Source: Phragmites australis (Eukaryota > Streptophyta > Magnoliopsida > Poales > Poaceae). From it: a stretch of DNA of 64,000 nucleotides. The stretch spans positions 36,522,501-36,586,500 of the forward strand of contig NC_084927.1 in the NCBI RefSeq assembly GCF_958298935.1, read 5' to 3'. Position 1 is the first letter of the stretch. Each line of letters begins with the position of its first letter. The notes beneath the pieces are model-generated. The model ran no database searches. It was given only the letters and a program-made list of their open reading frames with translations, and was not told the origin of the DNA. Made by a program: the position numbers and the translations under genes. Positions 23,239 through 34,928 of the stretch are shown here, in pieces.

Positions 23239-24597
23239 AAGCATTGCTGCATGATATTGTTGTATACTAATATTAACGGCCCAAAAGGGCGACATGATAC
23301 CTAGGTTAATTAGAGTTAGCGTCGATTGGTTGTTTTTCATACAAGGCATTGCACGTTGACAGTTCAACACTTGTATCCATGTTGTATTATTGTAGGCTTC
23401 ATAATAACCACGTTTCGTGATTAGAATTGATTACTAGGATATGTAGCTGCTTGCCCCATCTCAGTGTCATAGTTTTCATAAGCTTCTGGGTAGTTTGTGC
23501 AGTTGGGAGAACAATTGGGTTGATTGTATTGTAGCAGTGACAAGTATCAAGTGTTCTAGCCAACTAGGTGACTAGTGTGAATCTAGTGACAGTTGTTTCT
23601 CTGTATCGTGGACGCTGATGTTTCTAGCGATGTAACCCCTGTTTTGTACGTCAGCTTTTCTGTTTGTGTGTTTACCTTCGCTGCTTTTTTTAAATAAAAA
23701 AAACGCTTGCCTTAGGAAGTACTGGTTCTGTGGTTGAAGCAGTGCTGGTTGTTGCACCACCATCATGGTTACAGTTGCTTTCTGATATATTTCTCATTTT
23801 ATATGGTCTATCTTACCACTGACGCTGAGGCATGCCATGTTCATAACTTATAGGAGAGGCCTCACCCTTCGCATGCACAACCTATTTTGTTCTGTAGCAG
23901 GCAACTTGCGTGCATGGGCCAAAGGCTGTATTTTGATCGTGCTCGGCCATGGAGAAACGGATCGCTCCTGAAGGTTCGTTCATGACGTCTTGTGAACGAC
24001 CCTCCTCGACTGCTCATAGGAGCGAAGACTAGAACAGCTTCGCTATTTGTAAGTTTGCCTGCTCGTTTCTGAAGTTTTAGTGATTTTTTGTGACCATTAG
24101 ATTCGTATTGTATGATTGATGTTAATCCGACAAGATATATGCAAAGGTGTGACTAATGCTTAAGAAAAATATTAGTCGCCTTATATATAGCCATTGTCCC
24201 AGACTAGAAATGACAATCCGTCGGGTTCTAGCACGAAGAATTGAAGATGAATCTGGTCGGCCATGCGTCACGTCATCTCTATGTATGTACCGGAATTTGC
24301 AGTTTTGCGAAGGAAAGATAAAGGGGCTAAAGCTCATCTACCAAAGAAGCTAAACGACAATGCCAGAACAAGTTTCACATCATGAACCAAATCAAGGCCC
24401 CTTATCCTAAAAGATAATTGGTCCCCTTCCCGCTCTGTACACGGCTCAATCCCAGCCCAGCCTAGGAAGGGTCCCAGCCGGATGCAAATGCAACTCGCGT
24501 TCCATTCCTCCGGACCCCTGATGGCTAATGCGCCTAACAAAACAACGCAGTCGAATCGATGGCTGCATCAGCTAGCGGCTAATCTAGCTAGCTTTGT
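23239..24597. other. 3' flank of the KAKU4-like gene and convergent intergenic region
   Basis: An AATAAA-type signal (TTTAAATAAAAAA, about 23689-23701) may end the upstream transcript. The next gene is convergent (- strand, stop at 24598). No further gene is seen. Confidence 0.5.
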
Positions 24598-25270
24598 TCA
24601 CCTAATCACCGAGCTCGAACAGGGCGCGGCGACGGAGGTGGAGGTGGGATGATGTATCTCCACGGAGCCGTAGTACGTGAGCTCCCTGATCATCTCCTCG
24701 ATGTACTCCTCGCCGCCGCCGCCGTGGTCACCTTTCGCATCCTCGTTGTCCCGGCGGACGCCGCTGCCATCTCCTCCCCCCGTTCTTGACACGTTCGCGC
24801 CGTCCTGCGCCGGTGCCGACGCCGTGCAGCATTTCTCCAGCTTCGCGCGCAGCGTAGGGGAGAGGGTGCCGCCCGAGCCGCCGCTGCCGGTCAGGGGGAA
24901 GTTGGTGCGCGCCACGGGCCCGCTCATCAGCCGCGCCGCCTCGTCGTACGCCCGCGCCGCGTCCTCCGCCGTCTCGTACGTGCCCAGCCAGATCCTCGTC
25001 TTCCTGCACCACCACCAGAGACACAAAACCACAAGCGTGCCAGATCAGAACAACGCCTGTGCACACCTGCATACGCATGCATGACATGGCAGAAAGCTGC
25101 AGCAGCAGATGCGCACAGGAAGTCGCTACTTCAGAACATGACCAAATCTAACCAAGCCATCAGTGCAGGGTTCTAGAGCGAGGAGTGTACAGGAGTGGGT
25201 GGCGGATCTCGGAGACCCAGGAGCCCCAGTGCCTCTGCCTCACTCCTCTGAACCTCTGCAGCTTCGGCAT
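24598..25270 (-). CDS. AP2/ERF transcription factor, ERF003/SHN-like (group V)
   Basis: Exon 1 runs 25270-25191 and exon 2 25003-24598, with a 187-base GT-AG intron in phase 2. The product is 161 residues. The single AP2/ERF domain is near the N-terminus: [20 protein letters not shown], then [30 protein letters not shown] and RTNFPL. The intron interrupts the domain between the two parts, as is usual in group V genes. [13 protein letters not shown] follows, then a Gly/Asp-rich linker and the tail [19 protein letters not shown], which is typical of ERF003-type proteins. Such factors bind GCC/DRE-like elements in the nucleus; group V includes SHN/WIN wax regulators, but the tail fits ERF003 better. 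The start is the Met directly before [14 protein letters not shown] box lies about 80 bases upstream. Confidence 0.9.
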
Positions 25271-25349
25271 GGCGATGCTCTGTCTCACTGTCCGATACTC
25301 TGGTGGTGGCCACTTGATAGCAAGATATGGGAGCCTCAGGTGCTGGGCG

Positions 25350-25357
25350 CTTATATA
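25350..25357 (-). promoter_or_regulatory. TATA box of the ERF gene
   Basis: TATATAAG on the - strand, about 80 bases upstream of the ATG at 25270, a normal spacing for a short 5' UTR. Confidence 0.65.
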
Positions 25358-27164
25358 CTGCGCCCAAGGGGAGGGCTGCAAGAGATTGATGCTAGCTACC
25401 GCAGGATAGCCAGATAGGTAGATAGATAGACGCGATCCTGTTCGAGATCGATCGATGCTTAACTCGCGAGAGATACTTACCACGATCGCCATGTGGCATT
25501 GATCATGCATTTATACAAAGGGGCAAGTGTACAAACACAGGGTGGCGAGGACGACAAGGCACAAGCTTAATTGCTGCGGATAGATAGAGCAAATCCAGAT
25601 CCTCTGACTGGGTGAAATCAGTGGGGGAACAGTAGCAATGCGCCTGTGCGCTAGGTACGATAGCAAATATACTGTTCATAGAAATACTATGGAATCATAT
25701 CTGTCTATCTATGATACAACGGATCACGGTTGTGAAATGAGAGGGTATAGATTCAGATACAGCAGGATCAGCATGCAGTGACACGGCCGGGGGGCCAGCC
25801 GGGCGATCTTGGTGCATGCACAGTTGCCGAACACTGCCAGCTGCTATGATGACCGCCACGTTGGAACACCTGGACGGCCATTGGTCCATGGACGAGACGA
25901 CAGAGGCGCGTCAAGTCTTGTGGTGCTTGACGAGGACGAAAGGCCGGATGAAGTACACGTGTCGGCAAGATGTGTAGGTTCGGTGCTTAGATTCTACTGT
26001 ATGTTCTTCTGTGCATTGGAGACTAGTCGTACGTGTAGGCGAGTGACAGTTTTGGTTGACTGTCGCATAGGGGAACCTGGAATCTCTTTGGCCACCTATG
26101 TTTCAGCCAAAACAGAATTCCTTCTATGTGTGGTTGCATCAATTCAATGTATCGATACGAGTTAATAAAATTTTATTTTTAAAAAAAATATAATTCATCC
26201 GTAACGATGCAACACATTATCAAGCAAGATCATTGATTAAGGTGTGACAACCTAAAACTCTAGGTAACCCTCGAACCAGGTTCAAACAATAGTACTACTG
26301 GATTAGCAAGGAATCAACATTCAACCATGGTTACATGCGCACCGTTATGTCAAACCAGGTCTTCTTGCTAATTCTGAACCCAGTCACGATCACCAACATA
26401 ATCGAACAACGGCCACAAAAACCGACAGGTGACGGTAACAAGTACCACCGATGTCGTGCCACGATCTACGCCTGACTGATCGGACGGTCCCATCGGTCAC
26501 GCGTGTCGACACGAGGCGGCGTTGTGGTCTGCCGGCCCCCGGGTGCAGTAGTACTTGCATGCAATCTCATCTCATGGGAAGGGCGGCCGGCCGGCCGCCG
26601 GGCCAGCCGGCCTCGGAGCGAGCTCGACCGGCGCGCACGGCAGGGGAGCGTGTTGCGGCCCGGGGCCACGCCGCGGTCTCCATGGGATGTCGGGCGCGCG
26701 GGGGAAAGAGCGGCGGGCCAACCGGGGCCGCGTGCCCTTGGACGTTCGGCACCACGGCCATCACGCGCAAGTGCAATGAATCCTCCAGATTTTGTGCTGG
26801 GTTCGCACCAGGTACGCGGCCCCCCAGCCCTGGACGCGCTCAGTCGGGTCGCCTCCCGGCCGGATCGACAAAAACCTGAGTCTGTTTGTCCCAGCCTTCC
26901 GCTGCGCGCATGAACTGCTCTCTGCTCTGAGAGTGGATTGAGCGAGTAGTAGTACACACTATACAGCACGCATGGGCGATCGATGGGCCCTCATATGCCA
27001 CTGTCAGGATGGTGTGTCTCCTCCCCTTGCGGGAATACATTTGTCCACGTTCTTGCGGATATCCAGGCAATCACGAACGAACAGCGAGTGCTGCATTCGC
27101 TGCATTTGTATGCACGCACCATCTCGTCCCGTTCTCCTGTCACCCGTCGACAATGGCGGAGCTA
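25358..27164. other. Upstream region of the ERF gene, no other gene seen
   Basis: Includes a GATA-rich short repeat near 25415-25430 and a very GC-rich part at 26450-26880 with GGCCGGCC words. Open frames on both strands in the GC-rich part overlap completely and have no recognisable domain, so they are treated as composition effects. Confidence 0.5.
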
Positions 27165-27172
27165 GACAGAGT

Positions 27173-30100
27173 CAGAGATGTCCAAATAGGTCTTTCGGGC
27201 TAGTCTAGCACGGACCGTCTAGGTTGGTCCGTGTGCCGTCCTCTCAGCCTACAGTACAGCTCGATATCTACCGTACCATGTTGGATCGGTCTGGGCACGA
27301 TTATGGTTTGACGGCACGACTAGCCCGGCCTGTTCGGAGGCATGGGCGACCCGATGGAGGCACAATGTAGAGGCAGCTCGGTGGCATGACTACACACCGA
27401 CGGGTCGATGGGCACAATGGAGATATGGCCGGCCCATCGGCACGGCTGGGCATGTTGGTCCGGCAGCACTTCGAAAATAGAAAAAAAATAAAAAATAATA
27501 GTTACAAATTCTAAAAAATCAAAAATATAGAAAATAAATAAAATGGGTTTTATTGATTGGTTGTCTGTTAAAAACCTTTCTACTAAAAGTAAAAAGAGTA
27601 TAACATATGGTTATACTTCGAAAATTATACAATTTTATTATAAACCCTAGATTTTTGTTTGCAATATTTAACATGTTTCTTCAAGTGTCATGTTCTATTC
27701 GTAGACCTAGCACCTAATTTATTGTTGTATATACTACACTTAACAAATCATATATGTTGTCTGCTAATTTCTCTAAGGACCTTATCAAAATATTGCCACA
27801 CCTATGATTATGCACGCAAGTTTTTCATGAATAGGAAATTGAAAATATATAATCAATTTGTTAAAGTGGACAAGTGGCTTTGGAGTTTGGATTAATGAGA
27901 GTTTGGTATGGACGGATAGTGGCTATTTATAGGAAAAGATGAGAGGTGGGTGACGGATCCCGTATCGCTTTAAAAATCATAAAAAATCCACAAATAATGG
28001 GGAGACATAATTAATTCTAAAAATAAGCTTTATTGATAGGTTGTCTCATTAAAAACCTTTCTAGCAAAGGAAAAAAATAGTACAACCTAACTCAGAAAAT
28101 TGAAAATTACACGTTCTCATTAACATCTAGATACAAATTTTTGAATGAAGCTTGAAGCTTAGTGTTCTCTGCAGTGTGTTGCATTCGTGTTTCAGCTTGT
28201 TCCCAGTGTTTTATTATGGTGAATATTTCCACCATCTCACTTGTGAGATTTGTTCTTCTCTCTTCGATTATCCTTTCAGTAAGACTGAAGGCAGCCTCTG
28301 AAGAAACTGTAGATACGGGAATCGTTAATAAATCTCGTGCTAACAGTGAAAGTATTGGATAATTCATCTTGTGCTCATACCACCATTGCAGTATGTTGAT
28401 ATTTTCTTGTTCATAGCTGATAACATCGCTGTCGATGAAAATAGTTAGCTCCCCTCTGAAGTCCAGATGTTAGAATTCTAGCGCTCGTTGTCGTAGATGA
28501 TCGTGACGAAGAGTCTGAACTTCTTGATGAAGAATCTCTGCCAAATATTTTTTTCCCACGTTGTCGTCTTCTTACTTGTTGTTGGTGCTAGTGGATGTCA
28601 TTTCAGGCGAATTCTGACATATTTTGTTTTATATTTACTATAAACATCTAATAACTTAGAAAAAAATATTAGTATAATAAATAGAATAATCATGACCAAA
28701 AGCATCATCTAGAATTGTGAAAACTCTATAAAAACCCGCGACTTGGCTATATGATCTAAAATAAAGGCAAATGTATATAACTAAGGAATTTCTTTCCAAT
28801 AATTTAAAATTTTAGATTTCATAGGAACTACACAATCTCTTAGAAGATTATCATTTTCATACATGTTTAAATGGTTAGCAATTTTAACAATATTATGCAC
28901 TACTATACAAGATGTTGGATAATAAAATCCTGATAAACTCACTGTTGAATGATAAAAAATTCAATAAACTTTAGTATCCTTTCAGCAATATAACAATACG
29001 CTTCCGTGAGTAAAGTTTGACCCCTATGCTGATGATAGTGCGTATGAATAAACACACCAAATATGCTCTTATATGGTATAATATTTTTTAGCATCAAGAA
29101 AGTAAAGTTTCATCTTATCGGTATGTCCACAACAAACTTATATAGATGCACATCCATTGCAACACAGTATTACTTATATGCTGTAATTCGTTGGTTAGAG
29201 GAGTTTACAAAAATATTGCAGTATGAAAATCGTGTAGGTATTACGATAACCTCTTCAAACCGGATTTTACTATAAGATTGATAATATGACAAGCACATCA
29301 TTGACATAATAAGAAAGATTCATCATATGTACTAAACAACAGAGTAAGAATATCCATGGCTCTAAATTTTGCACTAATATTATCTGAAGTGATAGAAAAT
29401 ATTTTATTTGTGAGACCAAAGTCTTCAATTACTTGAAATATTTTTTCAGCAATATTTTTATCGGTATGCGCATTATTAATCAACTTGAAATCTATTATTC
29501 TCTTTTCTAATTTCCAATCATTATTAACAAAATGAGCAAGAATACTAAGATAATCCTCTCTAGCCCTACCTGCTCATATGTCCGAGGTCAAAGTAACTAA
29601 AAATGTACATATTTGCATCATTTCTTTAAACTTACTACGACACATATTATAATATTTTATCATATCCCTACTAATTGTCTATTAAGAAACATGCGTGAAC
29701 CTAGTATTATGAGCTTGTTTAATATAATCTTTAAATAGAGGAGACTCACCGATGTTGAGTGGTAGATCCGCTCTTGCAATGAAGCGGTGTAACTCTTTTT
29801 GAGCATTGGTAGAGTCATACTTCCAACGATGAACAGAGCTATCGGGGTTGTATTGCAGCATTGTCTGTATCATGGCTGCTCCACTCTTTCGCTTGCAAGT
29901 TGTGGCATGCCTCTTCAAATGTCCCGTTTCACTTAAGGACTTTACAGATAATTCATGTTTGTAAATATAATATCTAGCATATCTGACACTTACCCCATCT
30001 TCCTCTCTGTAAAACCTTTCAAAATCTTGCCAAACTTTGAAAGTACTGGCTCTTAATCTTTTAGAGCTGATGCTTGCTGATACGTGTGCACTTGTAGAGC

Positions 30101-31147
30101 CTGACGATTGAGGTGCTGCCACATCACCTGCATGTGAACCAATCAGAGGTACATTGTTGGGTCCATCATCACCTGCAGCACTGATATAAAAAAGATGCCG
30201 TAATCTCTTGTGAGTCATTGGAAAAAAAATCATGATTCATGGATGTATTATGATCATGATCACCAACATCTATAATCAATGGCTAATGACACTAAAGCAA
30301 TACAAATATTCAGAGTTAGAAACAATCAAATAATAAAACTAATAAGAAAACAAGAATGAACAACGATGAAAAAAAATCATCAAGATTTCTTCAACTTCAA
30401 GACAACAGGATGATGATTTTGGAATTGCTTAGATTTTTGGCAACAATTCAAACTAATTTTGCCAAATTATCACTAATTCTCAAGAATTTTGAGACAAGAA
30501 TGAGAGGGGGAAACAAGAGTCAAGAGAGCAAATGATGTTGCTGGTGTGGAATGGAAGGGCAGGGTGATCCTTTATTTATAGGTAAAAATGGTGATTTTTG
30601 CAAAAAAAAAAATGAATTTTTTGGAGCTCAAACGGTCACAAAACGGCTACAAAATTCAAAAATATCGAGTTAACAGGCTATTCCTGACCCATTTGTGCCG
30701 GGTCGTTCCGGACCCGTTTAACCCCTTAAACCTGTGTGGCCCTGCCTGTCATCTGTGCCCTTGTGCCGGGCCCATGCGCAACGGCTACAGCCGGCCCTGG
30801 ATTGTCCATTGGGCCGTGCCGTGCCATACCGACCATACCGCCATGCGCTCGCTGGGCTGTGCCCTGCCCGCCCGAGCGTGTCAACTACGTGCCGAGCGGG
30901 CGCGCCGGGCCATGCCGTGCCTCCTAGGCCTCCACGTGCCTGGGATGGGTCATGCCCGTGCCGGCCCAAAACGTTCGGGTCGGGCCGTGTCGACCTGCCG
31001 TACCGTGCGCTCGGCTCAGGTATGGCTTGGGGTCTCATGCTGTGCCGACTCGACCGGTCTAGGCTCGAGTCGGGCCGTGCTTAGGTCATGCCTACAATGT
31101 CGTGCTTCGGGCTGACCCAGTAGACGCAGTCTATTTGGACATCTTTA
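27173..31147 (-). mobile_element. hAT DNA transposon, 3975 bp, with an 8-base TSD
   Basis: GACAGAGT flanks both sides (27165-27172 and 31148-31155). The ends are CAGAGATGTCCAAATAGG on the left and, reversed, TAAAGATGTCCAAATAGACT on the right, typical hAT terminal repeats. Both subterminal zones (27190-27480 and 30690-31130) are GC-rich with repeated GGCACG/CGGGCC words. The interior encodes a broken transposase on the - strand. Confidence 0.9.
28107..30233 (-). pseudogene. hAT transposase, decayed
   Basis: Pieces in order on the - strand: a BED-type N-terminal part (29682-30233; FKVWQDFERFY ... GHLKRHATTCKR) whose usual Cys-x2-Cys pair is replaced by Tyr residues (RYYIY); a middle part (29298-29483; NIAEKIFQVIEDFGL ... 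FSITSDNIS) resembling the catalytic region; and the C-terminal dimerisation domain (28107-28367; YPILSLLARDLLTIPVSTVS, SSEAAFSL, ERRTNLTSEMVE). The pieces are separated by several stops and frame changes, so no active enzyme can be made. Confidence 0.85.
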
Positions 31148-31459
31148 GACAGAGTTTTATTTATTGGTAGTAGAAATTTATCAAGGGTCACCGATAAATA
31201 AGATATTCAGATTTATCGGAATTCTGTCCATAATATACAAATTTTTTTTATCAAAATTCAGAAAAAGATGACTCAATTTCTCTATAAAATAATACCAATT
31301 GTCTCTAAACCATTTAATATAAAAAACTCCACATAATAATATAGAAATAAGAGAGTATTACCGATTTAAAGATATAACAATAGTGATGTCCTGGTGTGCC
31401 GCTAGACGGGAATTAAAAAAAAAAACAGGTGATAAAAAAATTTGCTAGACCCAACCAGT

Positions 31460-31690
31460 AAAATAGGAATATCGGAATCCTATCGCCGATAAATTTTTCC
31501 CTCTAGCTAGAGACATCACTAGAGAGGCTAGTTTTACCGTAGAGGCAAAGGAGGAGCACATCTCGGCATGGACGAGCTTGTCGATGCTCTCCGCATTACA
31601 TCCAAGGATGCCCAGCGCTTGTGCCGCTGCCTCCTGGCCCTCATCGGTGCCGTCCTTGAGCAGCGGTGGCATGCAGGGGCGAAGCCTAAA
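31460..31690 (-). pseudogene. Armadillo-repeat protein gene fragment
   Basis: An open stretch reads MPPLLKDGTDEGQEAAAQAL, then GILGCNAESIDKLVHAEMCS and SFASTVKLASLV. This resembles an ARM repeat of plant proteins (LL.DGTDEGQEAAAQALG.LG pattern). Only about one and a half repeats are present, with no start, no neighbouring repeats and AT-rich flanks. It is a relic or a captured fragment. Confidence 0.5.
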
Positions 31691-32250
31691 CAAAATAAGG
31701 GGTGTTCGTATGATTACTGTTTATTATAGCTATATTTAGTAGTAATTTTAGATGAAAGAGGAGTCCCTGCCCGTCGAACGGCTTTACATCTCCGCATGCC
31801 CCTGCCCTAGTGTTAGCTAGACTGAACATGGAAATGTCATTCATTCCGCCTGATCTGTATTTGTAAGCATGGGTGAGGGGGCTTGTGGCAGCCATGTGAG
31901 AGATCTTTCGCTGGCGGCACACATGCGTGCATTCGTCAACATCTTCTTATCCGCAAGCATTCATCATTCATGTAACCAAATCAAGATTGGATGGTGCTTT
32001 GCTTGACGTGATTAGTAAATAATTTCGTCGTCGAACTATTCCTTCGCCACCTGATCGACTGAACGGGAGCTGCCCGCGTTGTCACTTCATTTATCACACA
32101 AGGTGCTCGAGATCTTCCAGTTTCTTGTCCAACATGGTGGACAATAATAATTTCGTTTCAAAAAAGAACATGGTGAATAATCAGTTGGCCTTTCCGTGTC
32201 TTTTTAACGATGAGATCTAGTGATTGGTTAGTGATCGAAAGTAAACTAAT

Positions 32251-32378
32251 CAGTGTTAATTTCCTCCTCGTTTTTGAAAGTACGAGGTTGCTAGAAGAGA
32301 GAAGCAGCAAAACGATTCATGATATTCATTAACAAGAGTAGGACCTATTAACCAGTGTTAATTTCCTCCTCGTTTTTG
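32251..32378 (+). repeat. 26-base direct repeat, 102 bases apart
   Basis: CAGTGTTAATTTCCTCCTCG plus TTTTTG occurs at 32251-32276 and 32353-32378. The cause is not clear; it could be a footprint of a local duplication. Confidence 0.7.
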
Positions 32379-32536
32379 TTTGTTCAACTTAACAGGTGTA
32401 GATGCGTTGCTACTTGCTACTTGGTAGGCTGCTCCTCCGAGGTGTTCTGTCATTCTGTATGTGCTGTTATGTACAGCTTCAGTTTCACGTCAAACACCTG
32501 CACATCTTCATTCTGTCATTATTCATGTGTGCTGTG

Positions 32537-32738
32537 CAGGGATTTAAATTTCGCCAAATTTTCATGGAAATTTTGTGAATTTCGGAGGTGCACGAAATAT
32601 CTATTTTCGGAATTTTTTTCACCGACATATGAGACCCACATAGTGGAGGACGAAAAATAATCGAAATTTCAGCGAAACTTTATGAATTTTAGTCTTTTTG
32701 CCGATAAACAAAAATTATAGAACAAATTAAAATCCCTG
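32537..32738. mobile_element. Small MITE with CAGGGATTT ends (hAT-like)
   Basis: CAGGGATTTAAATTT at the left and AATTAAAATCCCTG at the right are inverted repeats. Flanks GTGCTGTG and GTGTTGTG differ at one of eight positions and look like a diverged 8-base TSD. The 202 bp are non-coding. Confidence 0.7.
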
Positions 32739-33055
32739 TGTTGTGTCGTGTACAGCTTGACTGCTTGAGAAGGCCCGGCTAACGGGACGCGGACCACAAG
32801 GCCGAGCTTGCCCCCAGGAATTGCGAGTCAGGACGGGCCGTTGTGCGTTTTCTACCGTTCTCCACCCGTGGCTTGTCAAAGCTTCTCCGGCGCACGGCTG
32901 GTGGGGAGGCCCGACGCTTTGGAGTTGGTGAGTGGGTGGAGCACTTGGGCCCCCGGTGAGCCGAGGCCGAAGGCGACGAGGTAGTGACGGCAAAATTAAT
33001 CTGGTCTCGCAGCTCGTGGGCGGAAAACAAACGGAGCAGGGGTGGATCCTCCAGC

Positions 33056-34142
33056 CTAAGGGTGGCAATGGGTCTGTCTCCATCCGATTTTGCTCGTCCA
33101 CACTCGATTCGAAACGATTCTTTAAGCCTGACTCGATCTCGAAATAGACACCGGGTGTAAAATGGCCCCTGGCCCTTGCCCTGGCTGGGACCTGAGCGTC
33201 GGACAACACGGGCGACGGAGGGCGTGGGCTAGGTGACCGGGCACGTCCGATGGAGTAGCACGGGCGATGGTGGAGGTAAAGGCGGCCGGTCGACGAGTAG
33301 CGTTTGGCCCCTCGCCTCTGATTAACCACATCCCCGTCGGATTCCAGCTCAGTCGTGCCTTTCTTCCCCGACACCGACAACTTCCTCCTCGACCCCTCTC
33401 AGCTCGAGGGCCAAGAGGATAAGGGCACCACGAGGTTCATCATGGCGTGGGGATTCCGTTTTACTAGTCGACAGTGACATGCAGTGGCCGGAACTAGGTC
33501 GGCGATGGCTACCATGGCGAGCGGCAGTCGAGCTCCGGTAGTGGCACGCTACGGCGAGGGAGAGAGGAAGTGAAGGGGCACATATGGCTCAATGAAGCAC
33601 GGTGGAGCTCACCTTGGCGACGGTCGGGCCAAAGGAGCAGCAGGGAGGGAGATCAATGGTGGGGTGGATGAGCTCGGCTACTGGCCAGGAGGAAGAAGGT
33701 GGCGGCCTGGGGAGCTCCAGTCGTCGGTGAGGCTTGGCGCGGTTGTGGTTGAGCTCGCCATGGCCTGCTCTTCTGGATCCCGATGGCGAAAAAAGGCAGG
33801 GAGGCAACAGGTGGTCGGCGGTGTGTTGGCGCTATGGAGCTAAGGCATTGCAGTGTGGTGGATCTAAGTCTGTACTCGCGATGGAGAAGAATAAGGGAGA
33901 GCAGACAGTGAGCTGAGAGGGGGAGGGTGAGAGGGATAGGCCGGGGGTTTATGTGGGCTGGTGAGGAAGAATACGTGAATGGATTGTGGGATTTCGGGGC
34001 CCGTGGGTACGGGCCCCACGGGTGTAAAACCAACTCTGGCTCCAAACCCGACTCGATTTAGACCCAGGGGGCTAATTTCCTACCCGAACATGTCCTGTCG
34101 AGTCTGAAACCCACGGGGATCTGACCCAACGACCAGCCCCTC
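33056..34142. mobile_element. Possible non-autonomous hAT-like element
   Basis: Begins TAAGGGTGGCAATGGGTCTG and ends with a diverged complement (GATCTGACCCAACGACCAGC). Subterminal GGGCCCACGGG and CCCGACTCG words are typical of such elements in grasses. The TSD is not clean. No transposase is seen; open frames inside overlap on both strands. Confidence 0.4.
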
Positions 34143-34595
34143 CTACTTTGAAGCCAATGAAAACTCTTCTGACATTTTTTATTGTTATGCACGAGGGAGA
34201 GGAATAAAAAAAAGAAGGGAGGAGAAGAAAAGACGGAAGAAAAAATGAGAGGACGAAGGAAGTGAAATGTTGGCCCAGAAGGAGTAAAGGCCGGGATATC
34301 TTTTGGGTTGACACGCGCTGCAGGATCAGGCCTTTCCCGTGGTGGAGTGGAAGACGGATGATACTGCTACCTTCCGCGCTTGTGCTTTGCACTCCGTTGC
34401 AGGGTAGGAGAGTATTACCACTGTGAGGTGGTACTTACGTCTCAAAAAAGCAGAAAGAAAGAAAAGAAACTCATTGCGGTGGTAGTCAAAAAATGCGTGC
34501 GCTGAATCGCTCCTTTCCATAGCAGTCAGTCAGTCAACGGCAACGTCAGTAGCACGAATGGCCAGAACAATCATTGAAACGAGATGGTGTCGTTA

Positions 34596-34925
34596 GACCA
34601 TCTCCAGCAGAATTGGTATTTTTTAATATCCGGATGCTACAGTACTTTGCTGTGCACTGTAGTAACTTCAGCAGGGTCGGTACCCAGTGCTACAGCGCGC
34701 TACAGTACTGCGGAGAGAAGTTGAAGCAGCAAACCTGCGGACCTACTGTAGCAGTACTGTTTACAGAGACTGACAGCGGGTTTGGAGAGAGAAAAAGAGG
34801 AGAAGAAGGTAGAAAATAAAGTAGCTGCTGGAGATGAAAAAAATAAAGGATACTGTATTAATGATAGAGAATGTTGTAATAGTATTTTAGAGGATGAAAA
34901 TTTAAAGTAGCTGTTGGAGATGATC
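34596..34925. mobile_element. Tourist/Harbinger-like MITE, TSD TTA
   Basis: GACCATCTCCAGCAG at the left and CTGTTGGAGATGATC at the right are inverted repeats, each next to TTA (34593-34595 and 34926-34928). The interior has GCTACAGTACT-type words. A diverged relative is at 54080-54355. Confidence 0.75.
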
Positions 34926-34928
34926 TTA

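Noticed and set aside
26451..26969. Long overlapping open frames on both strands
   Set aside because: Very GC-rich sequence removes stops in all frames; no domain, no splice pattern, no conserved words.
32727..33380. 217-residue - strand open frame
   Set aside because: Overlaps the left part of a probable hAT-like element with all-frame openness in GC-rich sequence; no domain seen.
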